DNA of 64,000 nucleotides from Clostridia bacterium (GTDB lineage: Bacteria; Bacillota; Clostridia; Christensenellales; Aristaeellaceae), in assembly GCA_017470145.1 (NCBI GenBank), contig JAFUFB010000025.1:124001-188000 (forward strand), given 5' to 3'. The notes under the pieces are model-generated. The model saw nothing but the letters and a program-made list of their open reading frames with translations, was not told where the DNA came from and ran no database searches. Positions within the stretch are counted from its first letter, which is position 1. Each line of letters begins with the position of its first letter. Positions 51,928 through 61,236 of this stretch are shown one piece after another. Both the position numbers and the translations under genes were made by a program.

Positions 51928-53592
51928 ATGAGCAGCAGTATTCAAGCCCAATATGAAGCGTGGCTGGCTTGTCCGGCCATGCCCCAAGAGCTGTTGGAAG
52001 ACCTGAAGGGAATGGACGAGGCGGCGAAGAACGACAGCTTCTATCGGGAATTAGCCTTCGGCACCGGCGGCCTTCGGGGCGTTCTGGGGGCGGGGACCAA
52101 TCGAATGAATTCCTTCACCGTAGCCAGGGCTACTCGGGGGCTGGGAACCTATCTGAAGGAAAGCTATGAGCATCCCTCTGTGGCGCTGAGCTGCGACAGC
52201 CGGATCCATTCTCGGGATTTTGTGGAGCTGACGGCGGCCACATTGGCGGAGATGGGCATTCGGGTATTCCTTTATCCCAAGCTGCAGCCCACCCCCATGC
52301 TCTCCTTCGCTGTTCGTCACCTGGGATGCTCCGCCGGCGTCATGGTGACGGCGAGCCACAACCCCGCAAAATTCAACGGATACAAGGTATATGGTGACGA
52401 CGGCTGCCAGATTACCCTGGAGGCGGCGGACCGGATTACCGGGTATATCCAGCAGCAGCCCATGCTGGCGGACAAGCTGCCGGAGCTGGCGCCATGGCTG
52501 GAAAAGGGCGTCGTTACCTATATTACAGAAGAGACGATTGAAGCCTATTATCAGCAGATTCTGACACTGCAGGTAAAGCCCAGCAAGACGCCGCTCCACG
52601 TGGTTTATTCTCCGCTGAACGGGGCGGGGAATGTGCCTGTGCGCGAGATTATGCGCCGAATGGGAAATATCCAGGTGGATGTGGTGGCGGAGCAGGAAAA
52701 CCCGGACGGGCATTTCCCCACCTGCCCCTATCCGAACCCGGAGATTCGGGAAGCCATGAACCTGGCGATTCAAAAATGCGTGGAAACGGGGGCGGATTTC
52801 TGCTTCGCCACCGATCCGGACTCGGACCGGATGGGCGCGGGCGTACGGGTTGGCAACGACGTCACCCTGATCAGCGGCAACGAAATGGGCGTGCTGATGC
52901 TGGATTATCTGAGCCGGAACAAGGCCCAGAAGAGCGATTTGCCCCCGGTGGCGGTCAAGACGATCGTCAGCACGAACATGGCGGACGCCCTGTGCGAAAA
53001 GCGGGGGATTGAGCTCAAGAGTGTGCTGACGGGGTTCAAATTCATCTGTGAACAGATCCATTTCCTGGACGAGAAGGGTCAGACGGATCGATTCCTGTTT
53101 GGCTTTGAAGAAAGCTATGGATACCTTTCCGGTACCTTTGTACGGGACAAGGACGCTGTGAATGCGGCACTGCTGCTTTGCGAAATGGCGGCGAATTTGA
53201 AGGCGGAAGGAAAGACTCTTCTGGACCGGCTGCAGGAGCTACGGGAAGAATTCGGGTATTTTGCGCAGAAGACCTTGACCTTCCAATACGAGGGCCAGGA
53301 TGGTGCCAACCGGATGGCGCAGATTATGGCGGAGCTGCGCAAGCCGCTGGCGGAGTTTGCGGATCCCGCAGTGCAGACGGCCCGGCGGGTGGATTACCTG
53401 ATTGACGAAACCGGGCTGCCCAAGAGCGATGTGATTGAATTTAACCTGGAAAACGGCCAGAAATTCATCGTTCGCCCCTCCGGAACGGAGCCAAAGCTGA
53501 AGGCATATCTTTTCAGCCGGGGGAAGGATCAGGAGGCCGCGGGCGTAGCCTTGGCGGAGCTGGAGCCCCAGGTGGCAAAGCTGTGCCAATAA
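51928..53592 (+). CDS. Phosphoglucomutase / phosphomannomutase
   Basis: 554 residues of the alpha-D-phosphohexomutase family. Active-site serine loop TASHNPAKFNGYK, metal-binding DPDSDRMG, sugar-binding GFEESYGYL, and phosphate-binding RPSGTEPKLK. The length and the FGTGGLRGVLGAGTNRMN start fit the PgcA-type phosphoglucomutase group. Interconverts glucose-1- and glucose-6-phosphate. RBS GGAGGTGC. Followed by a terminator. Confidence 0.93.
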   Translation: MSSSIQAQYEAWLACPAMPQELLEDLKGMDEAAKNDSFYRELAFGTGGLRGVLGAGTNRMNSFTVARATRGLGTYLKESYEHPSVALSCDSRIHSRDFVELTAATLAEMGIRVFLYPKLQPTPMLSFAVRHLGCSAGVMVTASHNPAKFNGYKVYGDDGCQITLEAADRITGYIQQQPMLADKLPELAPWLEKGVVTYITEETIEAYYQQILTLQVKPSKTPLHVVYSPLNGAGNVPVREIMRRMGNIQVDVVAEQENPDGHFPTCPYPNPEIREAMNLAIQKCVETGADFCFATDPDSDRMGAGVRVGNDVTLISGNEMGVLMLDYLSRNKAQKSDLPPVAVKTIVSTNMADALCEKRGIELKSVLTGFKFICEQIHFLDEKGQTDRFLFGFEESYGYLSGTFVRDKDAVNAALLLCEMAANLKAEGKTLLDRLQELREEFGYFAQKTLTFQYEGQDGANRMAQIMAELRKPLAEFADPAVQTARRVDYLIDETGLPKSDVIEFNLENGQKFIVRPSGTEPKLKAYLFSRGKDQEAAGVALAELEPQVAKLCQ

Positions 53593-53654
53593 GGAGAGCG
53601 TGATTGCGTCTTCAGGAGCGAATGAAGCATCACACGGCAAACCCAAATAGCCCG

Positions 53655-53692
53655 AAGGAGATGGCGCGGAATGATTGCGCCATCTCCTTTTT
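53655..53692 (+). terminator. Terminator after the phosphoglucomutase gene
   Basis: AAGGAGATGGCGC / GCGCCATCTCCTT perfect 13-bp stem, 9-base loop, five T. Confidence 0.93.
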
Positions 53693-53695
53693 GGC

Positions 53696-53724
53696 TTGCA
53701 TGGGGAGGGCTTCTGTTGTAAAAT
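53696..53724 (+). promoter_or_regulatory. Promoter of the Lrp-aminotransferase operon
   Basis: TTGCAT, 17 bases, TAAAAT, directly after the terminator. Confidence 0.65.
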
Positions 53725-53764
53725 GATAAATGTGTATATCATTTTTACGGAAGGAATGGAAGCA

Positions 53765-54256
53765 ATGACGAAACTGGAATCTTGCTTGCTGGATTTGCTG
53801 AAGGAGGATTGCCGGCTGCCTCTGGAAAAGCTGGCGATTATGTCCGGGGCCTCGCTGGAGGAGGTAGCGGCCACGATTGAGAATCTGGAAAAACGGCGGG
53901 TCATTTTACGCTACGCCCCTGTGATCAACTGGGATTTGACAGACCGGGAGCGGGTCGAGGCCATGATTGAGGTGAAGGTGACCCCCCAGCGAGATATGGG
54001 CTTTGACGCCGTCGCGGCGCGGATTTACCGCTTCGACGAAGTGAAGAGCGTCTACTTGATGAGCGGCGCCTACGATCTGCTGGTGCTGGTAGAGGCGCGG
54101 ACGCTGCGGGAGCTGGCCTCCTTCGTCTCCGCCAAGCTGAGTACCCTGGAGCTGGTGACGGGGACGGCGACCAGCTTCGTGCTGAAGAGATACAAGGAAG
54201 AAGGGGTTATCTTCGAAGGGGAAGAATCTGATCACAGGCTGGTGGTCAGCCCATGA
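53765..54256 (+). CDS. Lrp/AsnC-family regulator
   Basis: 163 residues. N-terminal HTH (LLKEDCRLPLEKLAIMSGAS LEEV), C-terminal RAM domain (MIEVKVTPQRDMGFDAVA ... SVYLMSGAYDLLVLVEA). Senses an amino acid or related ligand. Overlaps the aminotransferase start, so it likely controls that gene. ATG 53765 chosen; ATG 53756 is an alternative. Confidence 0.88.
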   Translation: MTKLESCLLDLLKEDCRLPLEKLAIMSGASLEEVAATIENLEKRRVILRYAPVINWDLTDRERVEAMIEVKVTPQRDMGFDAVAARIYRFDEVKSVYLMSGAYDLLVLVEARTLRELASFVSAKLSTLELVTGTATSFVLKRYKEEGVIFEGEESDHRLVVSP

Positions 54257-55440
54257 CATATGATCGCTTCTTAAACCCGGAGGTTGTGGCGGTGCCGCCC
54301 AGCGGCATCCGGCGCTTTTTCGACCTGGCCTCCACCATGAAGGACACCATCTCCCTGGGGGTGGGCGAGCCGGACTTTAAAACCCCTTATCACATCCGGA
54401 ACATGGCCATCAATTCCCTGATCGATGGCGAAACCCAATACACGCCGAACCGGGGGCTCCTTTCCCTGCGGAAGGAGATTGGTCGATACCTTTCCGGACG
54501 GTTCCAATTGGAATATGATCCGGAGACGGAGATCCTGGTAACAGTCGGCGCCAGCGAAGCCATTGACCTGGCGCTGCGGGCCATGGTTCGGCCGGGAGAC
54601 GAGGTGCTGGTACCGGAACCCAGCTATGTATCCTATTCTCCCAGCGTCATCTTCGCGGGGGGGACGCCGGTGGGCGTAGTGACCCGGGAAGAGGATGACT
54701 TCCGGCTGAAGCCGGAATATCTGGAAGCCGCCATCACGGAGAAAACAAGGCTGCTGATTTTGCCCTATCCTAATAACCCCACCGGGGGCATTATGGAGCA
54801 GGAGGATCTGGCAGCGATTGCGCCCATCATCGAGAAGCACGATCTGATGGTTATCTCGGACGAGATTTACGCGGAACTGATCTACGACGGAAAACAACAT
54901 ACCTCCTTTGCTACCCAAGCGGGAATGATGCCGCGGACCATTACGATCAACGGATTTTCCAAGGCCTTCGCCATGACTGGATGGCGGGTGGGCTATGCCT
55001 GCGGGCCGAAGGAAATCATCAACGTCATGAATAAAATCCACCAATACGGCATTATGTGCGCACCCCGTATGGGGCAGGTGGCGGCGGAGGAAGCGCTGCG
55101 GCTGGGGAGAGAAAACGGATATGAGGATGTGCTCACCATGCGAGAGAGCTATGACCGGCGGCGCCGGCTGATGGTGGACAGCTTCCGCAGCATGGGGCTC
55201 CATTGCTTCGAGCCCTATGGCGCCTTCTATGTTTTCCCATCCATCCGCTCCACGGGGCTGACCAGCGAGGAATTCTGCGCTAGGCTGCTGCGGGAAAAGA
55301 GCATCGCGGCTGTACCCGGGAACGCCTTCGGGCCCTGCGGGGAGGGGAACATCCGCTGTTGCTATGCCACGGCGCTGGACAAGCTCAACATCGCGCTGGA
55401 CAGAATTGCGGAATTCGTACAGGAAGTGAAAGGAAACTGA
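54253..55440 (+). CDS. Class I/II PLP-dependent aminotransferase
   Basis: 395 residues. PLP lysine in INGFSKAFAMTGWRVGY, YPNNPTGG, VISDEIYAELIYDG, and an arginine near the end (NIRCCYATA). Matches the aspartate/PatA-like branch that usually acts on aromatic or N-succinyl-type substrates. The true substrate is not visible. Coupled to the Lrp gene by ATGA-type overlap. Confidence 0.9.
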   Translation: MTYDRFLNPEVVAVPPSGIRRFFDLASTMKDTISLGVGEPDFKTPYHIRNMAINSLIDGETQYTPNRGLLSLRKEIGRYLSGRFQLEYDPETEILVTVGASEAIDLALRAMVRPGDEVLVPEPSYVSYSPSVIFAGGTPVGVVTREEDDFRLKPEYLEAAITEKTRLLILPYPNNPTGGIMEQEDLAAIAPIIEKHDLMVISDEIYAELIYDGKQHTSFATQAGMMPRTITINGFSKAFAMTGWRVGYACGPKEIINVMNKIHQYGIMCAPRMGQVAAEEALRLGRENGYEDVLTMRESYDRRRRLMVDSFRSMGLHCFEPYGAFYVFPSIRSTGLTSEEFCARLLREKSIAAVPGNAFGPCGEGNIRCCYATALDKLNIALDRIAEFVQEVKGN

Positions 55441-55442
55441 GC

Positions 55443-56555
55443 ATGAAAAAATGGTTATCCCTGCTGCTGGCGGCGAGTCTGCTACTGATGAGCGCTTCAG
55501 GTGTGGCGGAATACGCGGACGAGGATGATGAGGATCTGCTGATCGAGGACATCATCGAAGAAGTGGTAACGGAGAAGAAGGAAATTCTGGACACGGACGG
55601 CAGCTCCATTATTACCATTACCTGCACGGGCGATTTCACCATCGGCGGGGATTCCCGGAAGAAGAAGAACATCTTTGAGGACGAGTTGAAGGAGCAGGGC
55701 GGGGACATCAACTTCACGATGCAAAACATGCGGGAGTATTTCCTGGAGGACGATATGACTCTGGTGAATTTCGAGGGGACGCTCACGGAATCCACCTATG
55801 TGCCCGCGAATAAAAGAGAAAACCAATTCCTTTTCAGCGCGCCGCCCTCCTACGTATCCATACTGTCGGACAACGGCATTGAAGCCGTTTCCCTGGAAAA
55901 CAACCACATCATGGACCACGGGCAAGAAGTATACGAAGAGACCCAGCGCACTCTGGAGGAGGCGGGCATCGTATGGTCCAACTCCGAGCATATGGGGATC
56001 TTCGAGGTGAAGGGGATTCAGATCGCCATGCTGAGCTACCTGTGCATCGACCGGTACGATCAGCTATGGGACAAGGTGCCGGCGGATATCGCGGAAGCCA
56101 AGGAGAGATATCCCCTGGTGATCGTTTCCTTCCACTGGGGCAACGAGCTGGATTATTCGCCCACGAACAACCAAATTCGCATGGGGCGGCTGGCGGTGGA
56201 CGCGGGGGCGGACCTGGTGATTGGGCACCACTCTCATCGCATGAATCCCATCGAGGAATATAACGGTGTATACATCTGCTACAGCCTGGGGAATTTCTGC
56301 TTCTCGGGCAATTCCAAGCCCTCGGACATGAGCTCCTTCGTTTTCCAGATTCGTTTCCGGGTAAAGGACGGGGTATGCACCTCCCGGGGATTCCGGATTA
56401 TTCCGATTCGGATTTCCTCCCGGAGCAATCGAAACGACTTTATCCCCACGCCCTACACCACCGGGTCGAACATCGACTCCGTGCTGACGGTGCTGCAGAA
56501 CAATGGGCGAAAGCTGGAATACGCGGTAAAGGATTATCCCCTGGATTGGAAATAA
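55443..56555 (+). CDS. Secreted CapA-like metallophosphatase
   Basis: 370 residues. Signal peptide MKKWLSLLLAASLLLMSASG. CapA/poly-gamma-glutamate synthesis fold: TCTGDFTIGG, SLENNHIMDHG, SFHWGNE, IGHHSHRMNPIEEYNG. An acidic stretch follows the signal peptide. Starts 2 bases after the aminotransferase stop. Role in exopolymer production or cell-wall phosphate handling cannot be chosen. Confidence 0.88.
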   Translation: MKKWLSLLLAASLLLMSASGVAEYADEDDEDLLIEDIIEEVVTEKKEILDTDGSSIITITCTGDFTIGGDSRKKKNIFEDELKEQGGDINFTMQNMREYFLEDDMTLVNFEGTLTESTYVPANKRENQFLFSAPPSYVSILSDNGIEAVSLENNHIMDHGQEVYEETQRTLEEAGIVWSNSEHMGIFEVKGIQIAMLSYLCIDRYDQLWDKVPADIAEAKERYPLVIVSFHWGNELDYSPTNNQIRMGRLAVDAGADLVIGHHSHRMNPIEEYNGVYICYSLGNFCFSGNSKPSDMSSFVFQIRFRVKDGVCTSRGFRIIPIRISSRSNRNDFIPTPYTTGSNIDSVLTVLQNNGRKLEYAVKDYPLDWK

Positions 56556-56644
56556 AAACTGGTGGCTGCGGCCAGGTGAAAAGCATCCCTTTGCGGGACA
56601 AAACAAGGTGCAGCGAAAAAGCATTGGATGGAGGAAAAAGAAAA

Positions 56645-57565
56645 ATGAGCAATAATCCTTTTCTGGATATTTACCCGGAGGTAGCGGAAGCGTTGCGGGC
56701 AGGGAAGCCGGTGGTAGCGCTGGAATCTACCATCATCAGCCATGGCATGCCCTATCCGCAGAACGTGGAAACGGCGCTGAATGTAGAGAAAATCATCCGG
56801 GAAAGCGGCGCGGTGCCGGCGACGATCGCCATCATTGGTGGGCGACTCAAGGCGGGATTGAGCCCGGAGGAAATTGAATATTTTGGTAAAAAGGGCCGGG
56901 AGATTGCCAAGGTCAGTCGGCGGGATATCGCGGCCATCTGCGCCCGGGGCGAGGATGGCGCCACCACGGTGACCACGACGATGATGATCGCCCACATGGC
57001 GGGTATCCAGTTCTTCGCCACCGGCGGCATCGGTGGCGTGCATCGAGGCGCGGAGAAGACCATGGACATTTCCGCGGACTTGGAGGAGCTGGGCAACATA
57101 CCGGTGACAGTGGTCTGTGCGGGAGCAAAGGCGATTCTGGACCTGGGCTTGACCCTGGAATATCTGGAGACCCGGGGCGTGCCCGTCATCGGCTTTGGCA
57201 CAGAAGAGCTGCCGGCATTCTATTCCCGACACTCCGGGCTGCAGGTGGATTATCGCATGGACAGCGCGAAGGAGATCGCCGCCGCGTTCCATGCCCAGCA
57301 GGCCATGGGGTTGAAGGGCGGCATGCTGGTGACCAATCCTATTCCGGAAGAATATGCTATGGACGACGCGGTAATCAACCAGGCGATTGACCAGGCGGTG
57401 GCGGAATCTGTGGCGCAGGGGATCAAGGGCAAGGAGATTACGCCCTTCCTGCTAGCGCGGGTGGCGGAATTGACGGGAGGCGACAGCCTGGATTCCAACA
57501 TCCAATTGGTATACAACAATGCCAGACTGGCCAGCGAGATCGCAAAAGAATATGCAAAAATCTAA
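56645..57565 (+). CDS. psuG: Pseudouridine-5'-phosphate glycosidase
   Basis: 306 residues. Family signature: ALESTIISHGMPYPQN, ICARGEDGATTVTTTMMIAH, FFATGGIGGVHRGAE, SGLQVDYRMDS. Splits pseudouridine phosphate to uracil and ribose phosphate. No psuK kinase partner is seen next to it. The stop lies 14 bases inside queH. Confidence 0.94.
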   Translation: MSNNPFLDIYPEVAEALRAGKPVVALESTIISHGMPYPQNVETALNVEKIIRESGAVPATIAIIGGRLKAGLSPEEIEYFGKKGREIAKVSRRDIAAICARGEDGATTVTTTMMIAHMAGIQFFATGGIGGVHRGAEKTMDISADLEELGNIPVTVVCAGAKAILDLGLTLEYLETRGVPVIGFGTEELPAFYSRHSGLQVDYRMDSAKEIAAAFHAQQAMGLKGGMLVTNPIPEEYAMDDAVINQAIDQAVAESVAQGIKGKEITPFLLARVAELTGGDSLDSNIQLVYNNARLASEIAKEYAKI

Positions 57566-58166
57566 GCTTTTATTGCACTGTTGCTGTGCGCCCTGCTCCT
57601 CGGCCACGCTGGAGCGGGTGCAGGAAGAATTTGACGTGGACATCTACTACTACAACCCGAATATCGAGCCGGAGGAGGAATTTCTGCGGCGTGCGGGGGA
57701 AGAGGAGCGGTTTGTCCGGGAATTTCGACCCGACGGCGGAGTACAGGTCATCGTCGCGGAATACGAGCACGAAGCCTTCGAAGAAATCGCCCGAGGCCGG
57801 GAAGAAATGCCGGAGCGGAGCGAAAGATGCTATTTATGCTATGAAATGCGGATGCGAAAAACCGCGGAATACGCGAAGCAGCATGGATATGATTGCTTCA
57901 CCACCTCCCTCTCCATCAGCCCATACAAATCCTCCCGATGGATCAATGAGATTGGGGAACGATTGGCGGAAACATACGGGATTGCCTTTCTGCACAGCGA
58001 TTTTAAAAAGCAGAATGGATACAAACGATCCATCGAGCTTTCCGCGGAATATCAGCTCTATCGTCAGGATTGGTGCGGATGCGTGTACTCCTTCCAGGAG
58101 CGGGAAAGAAAGCTGGAGGCGAGAAAGCAGATCAATCAGGTAGGCAACAAAGAAAGGAATCCATGA
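57552..58166 (+). CDS. queH: Epoxyqueuosine reductase QueH
   Basis: 204 residues from ATG 57552. Cys motifs LLHCCCAPCSS (metal and Fe-S binding), CYLCYEMRM and DWCGCVYS. Last step of queuosine synthesis in tRNA. Coupled at both ends (overlap with psuG and ATGA with the next gene). Confidence 0.93.
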   Translation: MQKSKLLLHCCCAPCSSATLERVQEEFDVDIYYYNPNIEPEEEFLRRAGEEERFVREFRPDGGVQVIVAEYEHEAFEEIARGREEMPERSERCYLCYEMRMRKTAEYAKQHGYDCFTTSLSISPYKSSRWINEIGERLAETYGIAFLHSDFKKQNGYKRSIELSAEYQLYRQDWCGCVYSFQERERKLEARKQINQVGNKERNP

Positions 58167-59701
58167 GCATAAAACGAGAAATTGGGATACTGGCGCTGTG
58201 CCTCTGCCTGCTGATCTGCTTAGTGGCCCAGGCAGAGGTGGTCAGCATTCAGATAGGCAACGATGGGGAAGCAACGGAGATTGAAACACAAACGGCAAAG
58301 CCAGCAGAAGTAAAGATCGTAGAGACCAGAATCGTCAAAACGAAGGAAGCGGATACAAGCGATGTTCCAGCAAAGGAAGCGGAAGAGCAAATCGCAGAAG
58401 CGGTAGATAAGGAGACAAAAGAAGCAGATATTCTGACCATCGAACCAAAGGTCATAACAACAGTCGTTCGCAAAAAGAAAGCGGAAGAAACGCGGGAAGA
58501 GGCTGAACCGGGGGAGGAGGAAGCGAAAGAGGAGACCACCCCAAACCCGGAGCCGAAAACTACCGTGACATATACTCCCCATTGGGAGGGCGCGGAGACC
58601 CTGGATATCAGCGAGCATTGTCTCTATAACGGAAGAGCAGGCGGGCCCCATCATCCGCTGAATGACGGCGCCTACAATTATCCCTATGAGACTGCGCCGC
58701 GATCCGGCGTGCACTATATCGAGATCACCGTAACGGACGGGGAGCCCATGGGGGCCCTGTACATCCAGTGGGAAGGGGATCCGGTGCCGCTGGCGGTTCA
58801 GGTTCCTGACGGGGAGGAATGGGAAACCATCGTCACCAGCGATGGGGACTTCTACGCGGAATACATCAGCTTTCCTCCCTGCAGGGAATGCAGGATCGTG
58901 GGGCGGGATAACCCCGGAACGCCGATGAGCATCTGCGAAATGCGGGTGTTGACGGAGGGAAAGCCTGCGGAGAACATTCAGCTATGGCAGAAGCCAGAAG
59001 GGAAAATCGACCTGATGCTGATCGCTGGACATCCGGACGACGAGCTGCTGTGGTTCGGCGGGGCATTGCCCTATTACGCGGGAGAATTGAAGAAGAATAC
59101 CCTGGTGATCACCTGCGCCATGAGCGTCAGGATGCGCCGGCTGGAGCTCTGCGATGCGCTGTGGGCCTGCGGGGTACGGATTCATCCGATCTATCTGCAT
59201 CTGCGGGATTTCTCAGACACGGACGTGAGAAAGGTACTGCATACCTGGCACGCGGAGGAAAAGGTCCTTGGGAAACTGGTCGGATACATCCGACAGTTTC
59301 AGCCGGATGTGCTGCTGCTGCATGACGTGAATGGCGAATACGGCCATGGAATCCACCGCGCGGCTTCCTGGCTGGGGCGGGAATGCATCCCCCTGGCGGC
59401 GGATCCGGAGGTGGAGCCAGCATCTGCCGCGGAATATGGTACCTGGGAGGTCAAGAAGGCTTACATCCATCTTTGGCCGGAAAACCAGATTACCATGGAC
59501 TGGAAGCGCCCCTTGACAGCCTTCGGCGGACTGACTGGGCTGGAAGCTGCCCAGCAGGCGCTGGACTTCCATAAGAGCCAGGTGGTTCACGGATGGGAGA
59601 TTGAAGAGGGCGGAGAATATGATAATTCCCTCTTCGGGCTCTATCATTCCACCGTTGGAGCGGACGTCATCGGTGATGATTTTTTTGAAAACATAGAATA
59701 A
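58163..59701 (+). CDS. Secreted PIG-L/LmbE-type deacetylase
   Basis: About 512 residues. Signal peptide (MSIKREIGILALCLCLLICL), then a ~110-residue low-complexity linker rich in E, K, T, A, then a discoidin-like beta domain and a C-terminal PIG-L domain: AGHPDDELLW and DVNGEYGHGIHRA give the zinc site. Likely removes acetyl groups from cell-surface sugars. Coupled to queH by ATGA overlap, which looks like chance operon fusion rather than pathway. Confidence 0.85.
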   Translation: MSIKREIGILALCLCLLICLVAQAEVVSIQIGNDGEATEIETQTAKPAEVKIVETRIVKTKEADTSDVPAKEAEEQIAEAVDKETKEADILTIEPKVITTVVRKKKAEETREEAEPGEEEAKEETTPNPEPKTTVTYTPHWEGAETLDISEHCLYNGRAGGPHHPLNDGAYNYPYETAPRSGVHYIEITVTDGEPMGALYIQWEGDPVPLAVQVPDGEEWETIVTSDGDFYAEYISFPPCRECRIVGRDNPGTPMSICEMRVLTEGKPAENIQLWQKPEGKIDLMLIAGHPDDELLWFGGALPYYAGELKKNTLVITCAMSVRMRRLELCDALWACGVRIHPIYLHLRDFSDTDVRKVLHTWHAEEKVLGKLVGYIRQFQPDVLLLHDVNGEYGHGIHRAASWLGRECIPLAADPEVEPASAAEYGTWEVKKAYIHLWPENQITMDWKRPLTAFGGLTGLEAAQQALDFHKSQVVHGWEIEEGGEYDNSLFGLYHSTVGADVIGDDFFENIE

Positions 59702-59704
59702 CAG

Positions 59705-59739
59705 AACGCCCCCTGCGAGAAGCTCTCGCAGGGGGCGTT
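59705..59739. terminator. Terminator between convergent genes
   Basis: AACGCCCCCTGCGAGA / TCTCGCAGGGGGCGTT, 16 bp with a 3-base loop, between the deacetylase and the end of gltX; may serve both strands although the T-run is short. Confidence 0.85.
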
Positions 59740-59753
59740 GCGCTGAAGACTTA

Positions 59754-61202
59754 TTATCCTAAGCGATCCAGGCCAATTTGCAGGCGGCGAAGGGTTTCCT
59801 CCCGCCCTAACAGGCCGGCGATTTCAAAAGCGCCGCCGGGGGTGTTGGCCACGCCGGCGATGGCAATGCGCAGAGGCCAGAGAACGGCACCATTCTTGAG
59901 CCCGGCTTCCTGAATGGCGGCCATAACCGCGTCATGTATCGCGGCCTCGTCCCACTGGGGGAGAGCCTCCAGCACGGGCTGCACCAGATGCAGCGCATCC
60001 CGGGCTACGTCGGGATTGGTCTTCATCTTTTTATGGGTATACAGCTCCAGATCATAATCCGGTAGGTCCGCCAGGAAGGAGACCATCTCCGGTAGCTGCT
60101 GGAAGACCTCTGTGCGGGATTGGGTCAGCTCTGCCAGCCGGGCATAGTCGATACCTTTGCCAGCCAGCACCTGATCGAACCAGGGGGTGGCCATGGTCAA
60201 GTATTTTTCGGGGGCAAGATTGCGAATATATTCGGCGTTGAACCAGGTCAGCTTAGCGACATCGAAAATGCCGGGGGATTTGTTCAGCCGGTGAATATCA
60301 AAGGCCTCCACCAGCTCCTCCAGGGAGAACACCTCCCGCTCGTCCCCAGGATTCCAGCCCACCAGGGCCAAGTAGTTAATCAGGGCTTCCGGCAGATAGC
60401 CCTTGTCCACGAAATCGGAATAATACGCATCTCCATCCCGCTTGGACAGCTTGTGTTGCGCGTCCCGCATGACGGTGGTCAGATGCACATAGGTGGGCAC
60501 CTCCCAGCCGAAGGCTTCGTAAAGGAAATTATAACGGGGAGTGGAGGACAGATATTCCATGCCACGCATGACATGGGTGATACCCATCAGATGATCATCA
60601 ATCACGTTGGCAAAGTTATAGGTGGGCATGCCATCCTGCTTAATCAGCACCATATCGTCCATGGCTTCTGCGTTGGGGAAGGTCATGTCTCCAAAGACAG
60701 TGTCGTGATAGCTGGTTTCCCCTTCGGTGGGGGCGTTCATGCGAATGGTCCAGGGAAGACCGGCATCCAGCTTGCGCTGCACTTCCGCCTTGGAGAGGTG
60801 GAGACAATGCTTGTCGTACTTCCAGGTGCCGCCGGCGGCCTCCACAGCGGCCCGACGGGCGTCAATTTCTTCCTTGGAGCAGAAGCAATAATAGGCATGG
60901 CCGGATTCCACCAGCTGCTGGGCGTAGGGCAGATACAGATCCTTCCGCTCGCTCTGAACATAGGGACCGCAGGGGCCGCCTACGTCCGGGCCTTCATCCC
61001 AGGTAAGGCCGCAGCCCTTCAGGGTTTCATAGATGACCTCCGTGGCCCCGGGAACGAAGCGCTCCTGATCCGTATCCTCAATACGGAGGATGAACTGGCC
61101 GCCGTTTTTGCGGGCATAGAGGTAATTATACAGCGCGGTGCGCAGGCCGCCCAGATGCATAAAACCGGTGGGGCTGGGGGCGAATCTGGTTCTGACATTC
61201 AT
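59754..61202 (-). CDS. gltX: Glutamate-tRNA ligase
   Basis: 482 residues. Class I features: HIGH-like HLGG in FAPSPTGFMHLGGLRTALYN, KMSKS-like KLSKRDG. Charges tRNA-Glu (and tRNA-Gln in genomes lacking glnS). Downstream of glnS in the same direction, 34 bases apart. Confidence 0.95.
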   Translation of the reverse strand: MNVRTRFAPSPTGFMHLGGLRTALYNYLYARKNGGQFILRIEDTDQERFVPGATEVIYETLKGCGLTWDEGPDVGGPCGPYVQSERKDLYLPYAQQLVESGHAYYCFCSKEEIDARRAAVEAAGGTWKYDKHCLHLSKAEVQRKLDAGLPWTIRMNAPTEGETSYHDTVFGDMTFPNAEAMDDMVLIKQDGMPTYNFANVIDDHLMGITHVMRGMEYLSSTPRYNFLYEAFGWEVPTYVHLTTVMRDAQHKLSKRDGDAYYSDFVDKGYLPEALINYLALVGWNPGDEREVFSLEELVEAFDIHRLNKSPGIFDVAKLTWFNAEYIRNLAPEKYLTMATPWFDQVLAGKGIDYARLAELTQSRTEVFQQLPEMVSFLADLPDYDLELYTHKKMKTNPDVARDALHLVQPVLEALPQWDEAAIHDAVMAAIQEAGLKNGAVLWPLRIAIAGVANTPGGAFEIAGLLGREETLRRLQIGLDRLG

Positions 61203-61236
61203 GATTTGTGGAAACTCCCTTCCTAAAAGATGTGAT